The position numbers and the translations under genes were made by a program. The notes below the pieces were generated by a model. The model did no database searches and was not told the origin of the DNA. It saw only the letters and a program-made list of their open reading frames with translations. Of a stretch of DNA of 64,000 nucleotides, positions 55,701-63,354 are shown in pieces; the stretch's first letter is position 1; each line of letters starts with the position of its first letter. This stretch comes from Gammaproteobacteria bacterium (GTDB lineage: Bacteria; Pseudomonadota; Gammaproteobacteria; Pseudomonadales; Cellvibrionaceae), in contig JAGKWO010000007.1 of NCBI GenBank assembly GCA_021151835.1, positions 1 through 64,000 of the forward strand. Direction: 5' to 3'.

Positions 55701-56001
55701 CCACCACGGGATTGGTGGTTATGTTCGCTGCGTCATCGAATGGAAAAATCAACGTGATATCAGCTTGTCCGGCAAACTCAGTGAGCGAAAGATCTGCGCG
55801 TTGCTGAGGAATATCGAACTCGATAATTTTATTCAGGTCGGTATTTTCGGCCCATACAGGCGTAATTGTTCCGGCCAGGATGGCAGCTACCAACAATCGA
55901 AAAACTATCGGTTCGTTTATATCAGCGGCGAGGGTTTTGCTCGCGTGCTTAATAGACGAACCGATTATTTTTTTCCGCCATTTCATTCGGAACTTCTGCA
56001 T
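52705..56001 (-). CDS. TonB-dependent receptor with N-terminal STN signalling domain
   Basis: 1098 residues. Signal peptide to about 51; STN domain about 57-133 (IEFDIPQQRADLSLTEFAGQADITLIF); then MHNKNKLSAIIGLLTSMVG..., a second signal-peptide-like stretch at 142-166; plug from about 176 (EELIVTGIRGSLQRSMD, FPDTNLAESLQRITGVSIDR, RGFGPEFNTVLING); long barrel ending in Phe. The plug sequence is of the carbohydrate-uptake receptor class. The STN domain would signal to FecR (gene upstream). The ATG for residue 142 has GAGGA 10 bases upstream, so a shorter product is conceivable. Confidence 0.92.
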   Translation of the reverse strand: MQKFRMKWRKKIIGSSIKHASKTLAADINEPIVFRLLVAAILAGTITPVWAENTDLNKIIEFDIPQQRADLSLTEFAGQADITLIFPFDDAANITTNPVVGRYSIAEAARLLVANTNLSVTIDAKGLLTITPLETHEELDPMHNKNKLSAIIGLLTSMVGTQVIAQDTTTSTAANGQVEELIVTGIRGSLQRSMDVKRDAGGVVDAISSEDIGKFPDTNLAESLQRITGVSIDRSGGEGQLITVRGFGPEFNTVLINGRQMATENLSRAFSFDTVASELVSGLEVHKTSTAAMQSGGVGSTVNVKTARPFDMKGFKVAGSVKAAYEENSEDTTPQISGLISNTFNEEKLGVLLAVSHQERETRLNQAQVDGWLEFKPNADPALNQGIPWAELNNGAGVAAGSTIFSPRNYDHKVTFEERTRTNASLVLQFAASDNLTLTADAIYSDFDIETNALSYGHWFTAPNITEATTDENNTVVDLRQDTGLATDMHAKKFDRLTETSLFGLNADWQVNDNLNLNIDATFSNAERAANNGGGDQLSLIGYFNRVRLQVDDNILPYASDFETANPGIYSGQQALDNVAYLDTSDPNYEPPAGVSDFLDKSNSRAHVMLRRGWAVDDEVNQFKMDGTWDEGSNAGLVKIKFGALFSSEEKALERWDNEGVGIHCTYCGYPDSPVIPADMQYIFDAGDDFLGDVSGSGRMPTKWLAHDGEKQFAYLESISGKNFDAVKRDNSFIVEEDTLAFYLESDFAGEVAGMPISSSAGVRIESTDVSVSGTEATVTGLRILDETEMLAEYGTARAVNVDDSYDAILPNMSIKLDITDTMVVRAAASKTLTRPTLTSMAPVTVITTTRQGGNLASTSGNAELKPFESDNFDLSWEWYYGDASYVSAGYFKKDVANFIVNTLEDKTFTLPDGSLLLDPSTGTNTGAADAGDKVATFKNTIPTNGEEATVDGLELGIQHTFGESGFGVMLNATLVDSDAELDPADVTQVFALTGLSDSMNLVGFYEQGPVQIRLAYNQRDEFVQSLTQTNGNGPTLVEDYEQWDLSASYDITDELTVFVEGINLTEEYVHKRGRYENQLLLIEDSGRRWVMGLRASF

Positions 56002-56283
56002 TTTTTTGAGCGGTTATTCTAGTTATTTGTGCATTCTTGTAGTGGTATACGCCAATATTTGCGCGAAGTCTGGTGAGCATAAAGGCTTGGGCGATACACA
56101 ACAAGCAGCTTTACGTGTCAAGGTTGGTTTATTGGGGAAATAATGCGGATGAATACGGTTTTATTTTTTGAAGCGCCTGCTAACAAATTAAATTTTTCTT
56201 ATTGTCAGTTGCAATTTATGACTATATTGCAGCGACTACTGCTCACCTTGTCATGTGAACAGCGTCACTATTGAAATTAAAAT

Positions 56284-57345
56284 CTAGCGGCTATAAAGGC
56301 GAATTTTGTTGTGGTTTATGCGTTCGTGGCCGATATGAAAATTTTGCTCCAATGCGGCCAGCAGGCCATCGACATCCCCCGCTTTGAATAACCCGGCGAT
56401 GCGTTCCTGTTTGATAAGGTCGTCGCCAATTTCGAATTGCACAGGCGTGTAGCGATTGATTTCGCGCACCGCTTGCTCCAGGGTTTCACCGCGAAATACC
56501 AGATTGCCTTGCCGCCAGCTCAAGCTGGTTGCGATTTCACTTTCATCAACTTTGGCAATTTTTTCGTTCTGTGTACCCAATACGATTTTTTCCCCTTTGG
56601 CGATCGCTAGCGATGAGGTGGGCAGGCGCTCGGGAATAATGGCATCAATCGTTGTTGCCGGTGTATTTTGCGCGACCAATACTTTTCCATCGGTGACTAA
56701 TAGTGCAACTTCCTTATCGTTATAGATGCGCACATTAAACGCGGTGCCTACCGCTTGTACCACTTTGTTACGCGCGACGACACTGAGTGGTCGCGCTTTA
56801 TCGTGGGCCACTTCAATATTAATTTCACCGCGCTCGAGGAAAAATAAACGATGGCCTGCGCTGTATTTAACGGTTACACGGCTGTTGGTATTGAGTACCA
56901 GTTGCGATCCGTCAGGAAGATTGACATTGGAATGTTCACCTATCGCCGTTTCGTAAACTCCATCAATCATTGCTGACGGGAATTGTTGCGAAGCCATAAA
57001 TATTGATGGTAATTGTGCAGTGAAATTACTGCCAAACAATACGGCGATTAATAATAGCGATGCGGCTATAGCACTGTAATAACGCCCTTTATATGCAGGC
57101 TTTTTGGCGGGGGTCTGGAACAAATCAGCGAGGCGTGCGAGGCTATCCATTTTGTCCCATAAGGTTGCCATGTCAAATAAAACCCTGCGATGGGTTTCAC
57201 TGATGGCGAGCCATTGCTGCAATTCTTTTTGCTCAGCGGGGGTAAGCTGGCGATCCAGTCGGGCGATCCATAAACTGGCCTGGTCTTCAATCTGTTCTTT
57301 GTTGAGGCTGTTGTGGTTGCCGGGAAAGTCAATAATATTGCTCAT
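56284..57345 (-). CDS. FecR family anti-sigma factor
   Basis: 353 residues. N-terminal DUF4880 (IEDQASLWIARLDRQLTPAEQKEL, WLAISETHRRVLFDMATLWD), membrane helix about 91-110 (SAIAASLLLIAVLFGSN), periplasmic FecR domain (VYETAIGEHSNVNLPDGSQLVLNTNS, RGEINIEVAHDKARP) and a C-terminal STN-contacting region (ETLEQAVREINRYTPVQFEIG). It relays receptor state to the sigma factor. Start overlaps the sigma-factor stop (ATGA). It precedes the TonB receptor by 282 bases. Confidence 0.92.
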   Translation of the reverse strand: MSNIIDFPGNHNSLNKEQIEDQASLWIARLDRQLTPAEQKELQQWLAISETHRRVLFDMATLWDKMDSLARLADLFQTPAKKPAYKGRYYSAIAASLLLIAVLFGSNFTAQLPSIFMASQQFPSAMIDGVYETAIGEHSNVNLPDGSQLVLNTNSRVTVKYSAGHRLFFLERGEINIEVAHDKARPLSVVARNKVVQAVGTAFNVRIYNDKEVALLVTDGKVLVAQNTPATTIDAIIPERLPTSSLAIAKGEKIVLGTQNEKIAKVDESEIATSLSWRQGNLVFRGETLEQAVREINRYTPVQFEIGDDLIKQERIAGLFKAGDVDGLLAALEQNFHIGHERINHNKIRLYSR

Positions 57346-57920
57346 AGTGTGCCCCCTGTTGCGGGCGTTGCCGGTACTGGATTTTCTGCGCTTTCTCTTT
57401 CGCGTTCCATATGGTGCTGGCGATTTGCCATAAATTGCGTGCAGCGTTTAATCCCGCTGGCGATGTGTTTTTCGACGGTGTTTTCACTGATATCCAATTG
57501 CAGTGCAATTTCTTTTTGTGAATAGCCGTATACTTTTTTCAATACAAAGGCTTTGCGGCATTGCAGCGGAAGCTGCCGCACGGCCTCGCAAAAATGGCCA
57601 AATTCCTGGTTGGCCGCCACACGGTCAAAGGTATCGTCCGGGCGGCTGATAAATTCCAGTAGTTCCTGCTCATCATCAAGGCTAACCGTTAGCCGTGTCT
57701 CCGCTTTTTTTAAATGGTCGAGCGCCAGGTTTTGTGCAGTGCGCAACATAAACGAGCGTGGGAATTGAATGTCTTGCTGGTTTTCCACCTGGCAGACCCG
57801 CACATAGGTTTCCTGCACTATGTCTTCCACTTCGCGCGGCGGTACCAGGCGCGACACCGCGCGTGCCAGCGATGTACGCAAGCCGACAAACAGGCTGGTG
57901 ATGTTATCGTTATTCGCCAT
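57342..57920 (-). CDS. FecI-type ECF sigma factor
   Basis: 192 residues. Region 2 is RLVPPREVEDIVQETYVRVCQVEN and FPRSFMLRTAQNLALDHLKKAE; region 4 is LPLQCRKAFVLKKVYGYSQKEIALQLDISENTVEKHIASG. With FecR and an STN-bearing receptor directly downstream it forms a complete cell-surface signalling trio. GAGAG precedes the ATG. It probably activates the receptor promoter in the 56002-56283 gap. Confidence 0.92.
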   Translation of the reverse strand: MANNDNITSLFVGLRTSLARAVSRLVPPREVEDIVQETYVRVCQVENQQDIQFPRSFMLRTAQNLALDHLKKAETRLTVSLDDEQELLEFISRPDDTFDRVAANQEFGHFCEAVRQLPLQCRKAFVLKKVYGYSQKEIALQLDISENTVEKHIASGIKRCTQFMANRQHHMERERESAENPVPATPATGGTL

Positions 57921-59420
57921 AGGCTCTCGTCATTATGGATTGGCTCAACGGTATAGACGAAACAGGTGTTATTTTCCGCCATAGCCATCAAAAATTCAGT
58001 CTGATTCGCATCAATGTAGAGTGCAAGGCTATTGCGGTGGGTAAAAGCTCGGGCGGTAGGGGGGGGGCAGGATATGCCTACTGGATATTCATCAGCCATC
58101 AGTATCGATTGGCGTTTAGCGGTAGCGCTTCGCGGGCACAACTGCATGATTGACTGGGCGCAATCTCCTGTGCTGTCTGGCGTGTAAACCTGGCGCATCC
58201 CCGTGGCTAGTGGTTCCTTAATCTAGCTACCTGCGGATAAAGTGCAGGCTTTTATGGCACTTAAATTTTTCTCGGTAATTTAATAAGGCGCGTGGGCTTC
58301 AGACCCGTCATCCAGGGCTTGTTGAAAGTAGTCAGGCCGTTTCAGTAATGACAGATCACGATTCATGGGATTGCAGGTTTTTGTTTTCGTCTGTTGGGTA
58401 AATAGCAGTTCATGGGTTCGTTGGTAACCATGAATGAGAAAAATTGACAGGTGACATTAGGGAGCGTCTCTATTGGTTGTAAAAAAATCAGGGAAATTAT
58501 TCAGTGCAATAGCACATTTGCAATGTGGAAATTATTTCGACAATTACAGGTGAATAATTTTTTATTACAGGGCAGATGCAGAGGTAAAACAAAACTACCG
58601 GGGAAAATGGTAATTGTTCACTGAGAATTTTCTCGAACATTGTTACGGAAAAAATTTAATGTGATGTTAGTAGTATTCAGGAAATTTTTTTGAAGGAAAT
58701 TTGCTTATAAATCGCACCCTGACCTTAAGGACAGTTGATTAATGGCAATGACAACTTGCTTAATAAGTAAAAAATATAGTGTTATTTAAACTGATGATTA
58801 CGCTGCCAATTCGTTGGAAAGTTGAATCGACCAATTATTTTGTCATGTCAGTTTCTATTTTTCACGGTAAAAAATTTGCAATGTCATTGGTTTTATTTAC
58901 AATCCGGTTCTCGTGATAGGCGCGTTATTCGTTGTGGCTGATTAAAAAAAGTAAGTCAAATGCGGAAAGGAATTCCGTTAATAATAATGAAACGAATTCG
59001 AAGTAGTTTTTATTGAATTTAAATGGCCTGAATTTGTTTCGGGTTGATGTGAGCGATAAAAACGGAATGCTGTAAAAGCTTGTTGCAGCATATTCACTAG
59101 ATCTTAGGGATGGTAAAATACTTGCAGCTAACCTACCGGTGTAGGATTGTCACTGTGGCTATTTTAAGCCATCCATACTGCCCTTCGGCAACTCTATTGA
59201 ATAGTTCTGCAAAACAAACCTAAAGGCAATGTGGGTTGCCCCCTATTTTCCTGTTTTATACGGAAAATGATGCTTTTGAGATGGTGCACAAGGAAGGTTA
59301 CGAACTGTTTAGCTAAGGAAACGGTTGCTGGAGACTAAGATGTATTCTTTAAGTGAATGTATTCTGCCGGCTCATGAACCATTAATTTGCTAAACCCAAT
59401 CTATTACTATTTTTTTGATA
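57921..59420. other. Long non-coding, increasingly AT-rich region
   Basis: About 1.5 kb without a convincing gene on either strand. It holds a run of nine G at 58060, small hairpins near the right end (TGCC-CTTC-GGCA at 59189; GGCAA / TTGCC at 59226-59241), a CCTAC/GTAGG dyad at 59132 and several GGA trinucleotides in the last 150 bases before the LuxR gene. The composition shifts visibly towards A/T from about 58450. No transposase remnant is seen. Confidence 0.5.
59132..59145. promoter_or_regulatory. Small dyad upstream of the LuxR-type gene
   Basis: CCTAC-CGGT-GTAGG, about 275 bases before the regulator start. It is shorter than a standard 20-bp lux box but has the same type of arms. Autoregulation by the LuxR-type protein is possible. 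Confidence 0.3.
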
Positions 59421-60200
59421 ATGGTATTTGGTATGGCAGCATATGATACAGAAAGTCTTGCTATCGACGAGCGGGAAAGTAAGGTGAAATCGTTAGTGAG
59501 TTCACCGCAAGATATTAACCTCTACCTGGGTCTCACCCAGACTGACGTAGAATCCCTGATGAAAGTGGTCAGTCAGCTTCAAAGTATAAACAACGCAGAA
59601 AGCCAGTTAATTGGATCGATTTCAAAACATCTGGAGGAAATGCTGGCAATAGGCGGTAGTGCATTGGGTATATATTACCCGGCGAATCGCGAAAACCAGA
59701 TTATCACCAGTTCAATAAACCTGGAATTTATTCCCAATTTCGGTACATACCCTTGCCCGATGAATGGCGTACTTTCGTCCGATTCCGAGCATGGACGTTA
59801 TGTAATTTTTTTCGACAGCCAGGGCGCAAGTTTTTACACCTACCTCTGCTTGCATATAGGTGTCCAGGATTTGCAGGACAGGCAAAAGCAAATTATCAAT
59901 TTTATTCTTCCCTATCTTTTTTCGTGCATGAAACGATTGCATTTGATTTCCTGCCGCTTGACTGAATACGGTTTGACCAGCCGTGAACAGGAAGTCGTTA
60001 AATGGATTATAGAAGGTAAAGATAATTGGTCTATTAGCAGGATTCTTAACGTATCCGAGCGAACGGTTAAGTTTCATAACTGCAATATTTATAAAAAGTT
60101 AGGCGTGAGCGCGAAAGCAGAAGTTATCTGTGAATATCACAAGTTGCTGACATCAATTCATGTATCTACAAATACTGCAATAAAATTAGGCGTTGGCTGA
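59421..60200 (+). CDS. LuxR-type transcriptional regulator
   Basis: About 259 residues. The C-terminal GerE HTH is clear: LTSREQEVVKWIIEGKDNWSISRILNVSERTVKFHNCNIYKKLGV. The N-terminal 180 residues have no recognisable acyl-homoserine-lactone domain; the EGKxNW pattern in the HTH recalls EpsA-type regulators of exopolysaccharide loci (tentative). Start is uncertain (ATG 59421 or 59433, no ribosome site seen). Its stop overlaps the ATG of the following barrel gene (TGATG), so the two are translationally coupled. Confidence 0.8.
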   Translation: MVFGMAAYDTESLAIDERESKVKSLVSSPQDINLYLGLTQTDVESLMKVVSQLQSINNAESQLIGSISKHLEEMLAIGGSALGIYYPANRENQIITSSINLEFIPNFGTYPCPMNGVLSSDSEHGRYVIFFDSQGASFYTYLCLHIGVQDLQDRQKQIINFILPYLFSCMKRLHLISCRLTEYGLTSREQEVVKWIIEGKDNWSISRILNVSERTVKFHNCNIYKKLGVSAKAEVICEYHKLLTSIHVSTNTAIKLGVG

Positions 60201-61408
60201 TGTGCGATAGCAAGAAAAAATATTTTAACCGTTACTTGGGTGGTATCTGCGTTTTTGGTTCAATCGTTTTTCATACTGGCAACGCTGCTGCAGTCGAGCT
60301 TACTGCGAATCTTGGTCTGGCCTACAGGGAGTACACTGAATCAGCTTCTTTCGCACAGCAAGAAGGGGGAGGTTTCAGTTTTACTGCGCAAGGTGAGCTA
60401 AGGGAAAAATGGAATGATGATAATACTGTGCTAACAGTCCTACCGTTTTACCGCCAGGATGAGATGGATGAAGAGCGATCGCATGGTGATATTCGCCAGC
60501 TGGATCTTATCCATTCTGCGAATAACTGGGAATATCAAGTTGGTATTGGAAAAGTGTTCTGGGGTGTAGCGGAATCCTCGCATTTGGTTGACGTTATTAA
60601 TCAAACAGACAGCATTGAAAGCCTTGATGGTGAGGAAAAGCTGGGTCAGCCGTTGATAAGGGTTGGTCACTTCTTTGACAGTGGCGCGATTAGTTTTTTC
60701 GTATTGCCTTATTTTCGCGAACGTACATTTCCAGGTGAATCCGGTCGGTTAAGGTTTTCAATGGTAGTGGATACCGACAACCCTGAATATGAGTCAGCGC
60801 AGGAAGAAAAGCATATTGATTACGCTGCGCGCCTGCAAAAAAATATCGAAAGTGTGGATATAGGGCTTTCCTATTTCGATGGCACCGCGCGAATGCCACT
60901 TTTTACGCCGGATTTTACGGCAAATACGTTGCGCCCGTTTTATCCGTTGATGAAACAAACCGGGTTGGATGTTCAATATACGGGTGATAAATGGCTATGG
61001 AAGCTGGAGGCGATATATCGCGATTTATCGTTTGATAATTATGCTGCCGAAGTGGGTGGTTTTGAATATACAATTCCAGGTGTAGCTAACACCAATATTG
61101 AATTGGGGCTGATTGCTGAATATCACTATGATTCTCGTGGGGATGTTGTGGATGCGCCCTTCCAGGATGATATTTTTGCCGGTGCGCGGCTGGTATTTAA
61201 TGATTTGGATGCGGAGTGTTTGGTGGGCGGGTATTATGACCGCAACAATCAATCCAAAAGTTTTCTGCTTGAATTCACCCTGCGTATGTCAAATAACATG
61301 CAATTGAATGTTGAAGCGCAAGCCTTTTCCAATATCGATAGACTCGATCCTTTTTATGATTTCCGCAACGATGATTTTATTGAGGCGGAATTCAAGTATT
61401 TCTTTTGA
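60200..61408 (+). CDS. Outer-membrane beta-barrel protein of unknown function
   Basis: 402 residues. Signal peptide 1-31 (ending NAAA), then alternating hydrophobic strands and a C-terminal Phe (EAEFKYFF), as in outer-membrane barrels. The segment GIGKVFWGVAESSHLVDVINQTD with GEEKLGQPLIRVGHF is distinctive but I do not recognise a named family. It is coupled to the LuxR-type regulator upstream, so it probably serves the same process. Possible export or import channel (inference). Confidence 0.78.
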   Translation: MCDSKKKYFNRYLGGICVFGSIVFHTGNAAAVELTANLGLAYREYTESASFAQQEGGGFSFTAQGELREKWNDDNTVLTVLPFYRQDEMDEERSHGDIRQLDLIHSANNWEYQVGIGKVFWGVAESSHLVDVINQTDSIESLDGEEKLGQPLIRVGHFFDSGAISFFVLPYFRERTFPGESGRLRFSMVVDTDNPEYESAQEEKHIDYAARLQKNIESVDIGLSYFDGTARMPLFTPDFTANTLRPFYPLMKQTGLDVQYTGDKWLWKLEAIYRDLSFDNYAAEVGGFEYTIPGVANTNIELGLIAEYHYDSRGDVVDAPFQDDIFAGARLVFNDLDAECLVGGYYDRNNQSKSFLLEFTLRMSNNMQLNVEAQAFSNIDRLDPFYDFRNDDFIEAEFKYFF

Positions 61409-61437
61409 TGTGAGAATTAAATACTGCGAACATTAAA

Positions 61438-61481
61438 CTCCGGAAGACATAATTTATTGGGAAAAATTATGTCTTTCGGAG
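61438..61481. terminator. Bidirectional terminator between barrel gene and trp-like operon
   Basis: Long hairpin CTCCGGAAGACATAATTT / AAATTATGTCTTTCGGAG with a short loop, followed by TGGCTATTTTTTC on the + strand. A short direct repeat (TTTTTCACTGCAATG, twice) follows at 61491-61520. Confidence 0.8.
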
Positions 61482-61582
61482 GTGGCTATTTTTTCACTGC
61501 AATGTTTTTCACTGCAATGTTTTTACCGCAAATGGTTCATAGTGGAAATAGTTTACGCCGGAAATAGATGGGTGTAGTGCCA

Positions 61583-62314
61583 TCATGCTAATGCCGGCTC
61601 TGGTATCGCTGCGGGTATTTTAGTCGACAGTTTTTGCAGGGCGATTAACGGATCCTGAGCTTGCAGGAGCGATGTTCCCACCAATAAACCATCAAAGCCA
61701 GCCGCATAAAGAACATTCGCTTCAAGGGAGGTGCTTATACCGCTCGCACTAATCAGTGCACCGGCTTTACCTTTAGCGCCAGCAATTAACGAAAAGCTTT
61801 TTAGTCCGCTGTCTAGATCCATTTCCTTGCGTGCAATATCCCTGTTGGCAATACCAATAATTGTTTGCTGGTAGGAGGGCAATGAAGCTATTTCTTCTTC
61901 AGTGGCCACCTCGATAAACGGCGTAACTTGCAATGAGAGGCATAGGTCAATCATTTTTTCCAGGTGTGAAGGTTGCAGTACTTTTTTTGTGAGCAAAACT
62001 GCATTCGCTCCATAGTCGATGCTTTTTTTGATTTGATCGAGGTTGACGATTAAATCCTTGCGCAACAGCGGTAATGATGTGAGTTTTGCAACCCGCGCCA
62101 ACATATCCAGTTCACCACCAAACCAGCGGCCGGTTACTACCGATATGCAGGCAGCTCCACCCGTTACATAGGCATCAACAATATCTTCGATACTGCGTTC
62201 CTTCAATAACTGGCCAGCACTGGGTGATGACGGCTTGATTTCAGCAATAATTGGTATGCGCTTTGTGGCTTTTACGTTGGCAATTCTTTCCAGCCAGGCC
62301 TGACGTTGTGACAT
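61583..62314 (-). CDS. Indole-3-glycerol phosphate synthase-like protein (divergent TrpC paralogue)
   Basis: 243 residues. TIM-barrel motifs of TrpC: IIAEIKPSSPS (E25, K27), PLLRKDLIV (K86), PFIEVATEEE (E135). Two conserved active-site positions differ: GINNRDL reads GIANRDI (A156 for Asn) and SESGI reads SASGI (A190 for Glu). The N-terminal extension that closes the active site in TrpC is about 25 residues shorter. TAATG couples it to the trpD-like gene. Reduced or altered activity is inferred; it may not be the housekeeping enzyme. Confidence 0.82.
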   Translation of the reverse strand: MSQRQAWLERIANVKATKRIPIIAEIKPSSPSAGQLLKERSIEDIVDAYVTGGAACISVVTGRWFGGELDMLARVAKLTSLPLLRKDLIVNLDQIKKSIDYGANAVLLTKKVLQPSHLEKMIDLCLSLQVTPFIEVATEEEIASLPSYQQTIIGIANRDIARKEMDLDSGLKSFSLIAGAKGKAGALISASGISTSLEANVLYAAGFDGLLVGTSLLQAQDPLIALQKLSTKIPAAIPEPALA

Positions 62315-63354
62315 TATGCAATCTCCTTGCTGGCATGATCATGGCTAAATTCCCTGGCTTTATGTAACAAGCGGAAGGCGTTGCCTGATTCAATGGCAGC
62401 GGTTGCGGCAAAAATAGCTTCAGCGGGTGTTGTATATTTTTGAGCGACTACCAGTAAATAGGCTGCATTCAGAATCACTGTGTCACGTGCTGCCGAGGGT
62501 TGTGTAGATTTTAAAAGCGATTCCATTATGGAGACATTGGTTTCCGGCGTGCCGCCATTCAATTGATTAATGTCGGTGTATCGAAAACCGTAGATAGCCG
62601 GATCGAATTCAGCTCTGCTAATAATGCCGTCTTGAATTCTGGCAGAATAATTTTTTCCAATCGCAGAAAATTCATCCAGGCCAATTTCTGCCGATGCAAT
62701 AATGCTGTTGTTCATTCCGAGTGAAGCAAACGCACTGGCAAAGGTATCAATCAAGCCCGGTTGGCGCACACCGCAAATTTGACCACTAACCTGGAACGGG
62801 CAGAGCAAGGGGCCAAGTGTATTGATAAATCCGCCAATCTCACGCAAGTTAAACGGTATGACGGAGACTGCTATGCGCCGTAAAACAGATGAGTACATAC
62901 CAGGGCTAACAAAACCGATATTCAATTCCTCCAGCATGCGTTGCAAGCCTTGCTCATCCTGATTCAAATTAAAACCAAGGTGTTGCAATACGTCCAGCGA
63001 ACCGCATTGGCTATTGTAGGAATAGGAGCCGCTTTTAATGACTTTGGCTCCGGCAGCGGCGGCCACAAAAGTTGCTGTAGTGCTGATATTAAATGTGGAT
63101 AAACCGCCGCCGGTGCCAACAATGTTGACCGCTTCGTGCGATACAGACAGTTGGCGTTTTGGCGTTTCCTTTTCTATAAACCTGACGAAAGCCACTGCGT
63201 CATTCAGGTTTAATGGTTTCGCTGCTAATGCGGCTAATAGCGCAGGTAAAACATGTTTTTGGCTGCGATCAAATATAGCTGCTGAAAATAATGAAAAGTA
63301 ATCTGCTTCGTCAATGTCTGAATCATTGCGAATAATTTTACGCAGTATGCTCAC
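62314..63354 (-). CDS. Anthranilate phosphoribosyltransferase-like protein (divergent TrpD paralogue)
   Basis: 346 residues, normal length. TrpD fold is clear: VNIVGTGGGLSTFNIST, GSLDVLQHLGFNL, INTLGPLLCP, GLDEFSAIG (metal-binding DE), GGTPETNVSI. The PRPP loop GTGGDG reads GTGGGL and the anthranilate-contacting KHGNR reads KSGSY (107-111), so the aromatic substrate or the reaction may differ. It starts 17 bases inside the trpA-like gene end and ends in TAATG with the trpC-like gene. Confidence 0.82.
   Translation of the reverse strand: MSILRKIIRNDSDIDEADYFSLFSAAIFDRSQKHVLPALLAALAAKPLNLNDAVAFVRFIEKETPKRQLSVSHEAVNIVGTGGGLSTFNISTTATFVAAAAGAKVIKSGSYSYNSQCGSLDVLQHLGFNLNQDEQGLQRMLEELNIGFVSPGMYSSVLRRIAVSVIPFNLREIGGFINTLGPLLCPFQVSGQICGVRQPGLIDTFASAFASLGMNNSIIASAEIGLDEFSAIGKNYSARIQDGIISRAEFDPAIYGFRYTDINQLNGGTPETNVSIMESLLKSTQPSAARDTVILNAAYLLVVAQKYTTPAEAIFAATAAIESGNAFRLLHKAREFSHDHASKEIA

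Noticed and set aside
57818..58198. 126-codon leftward frame over the start of the sigma-factor gene
   Set aside because: It overlaps fecI in another frame; the fecI protein is clearly the real one.
59132..59145. Standard lux box
   Set aside because: The dyad is only 14 bp with CT-N8-AG spacing, not the 20-bp CT-N12-AG form, so I list it only as a weak regulatory candidate.
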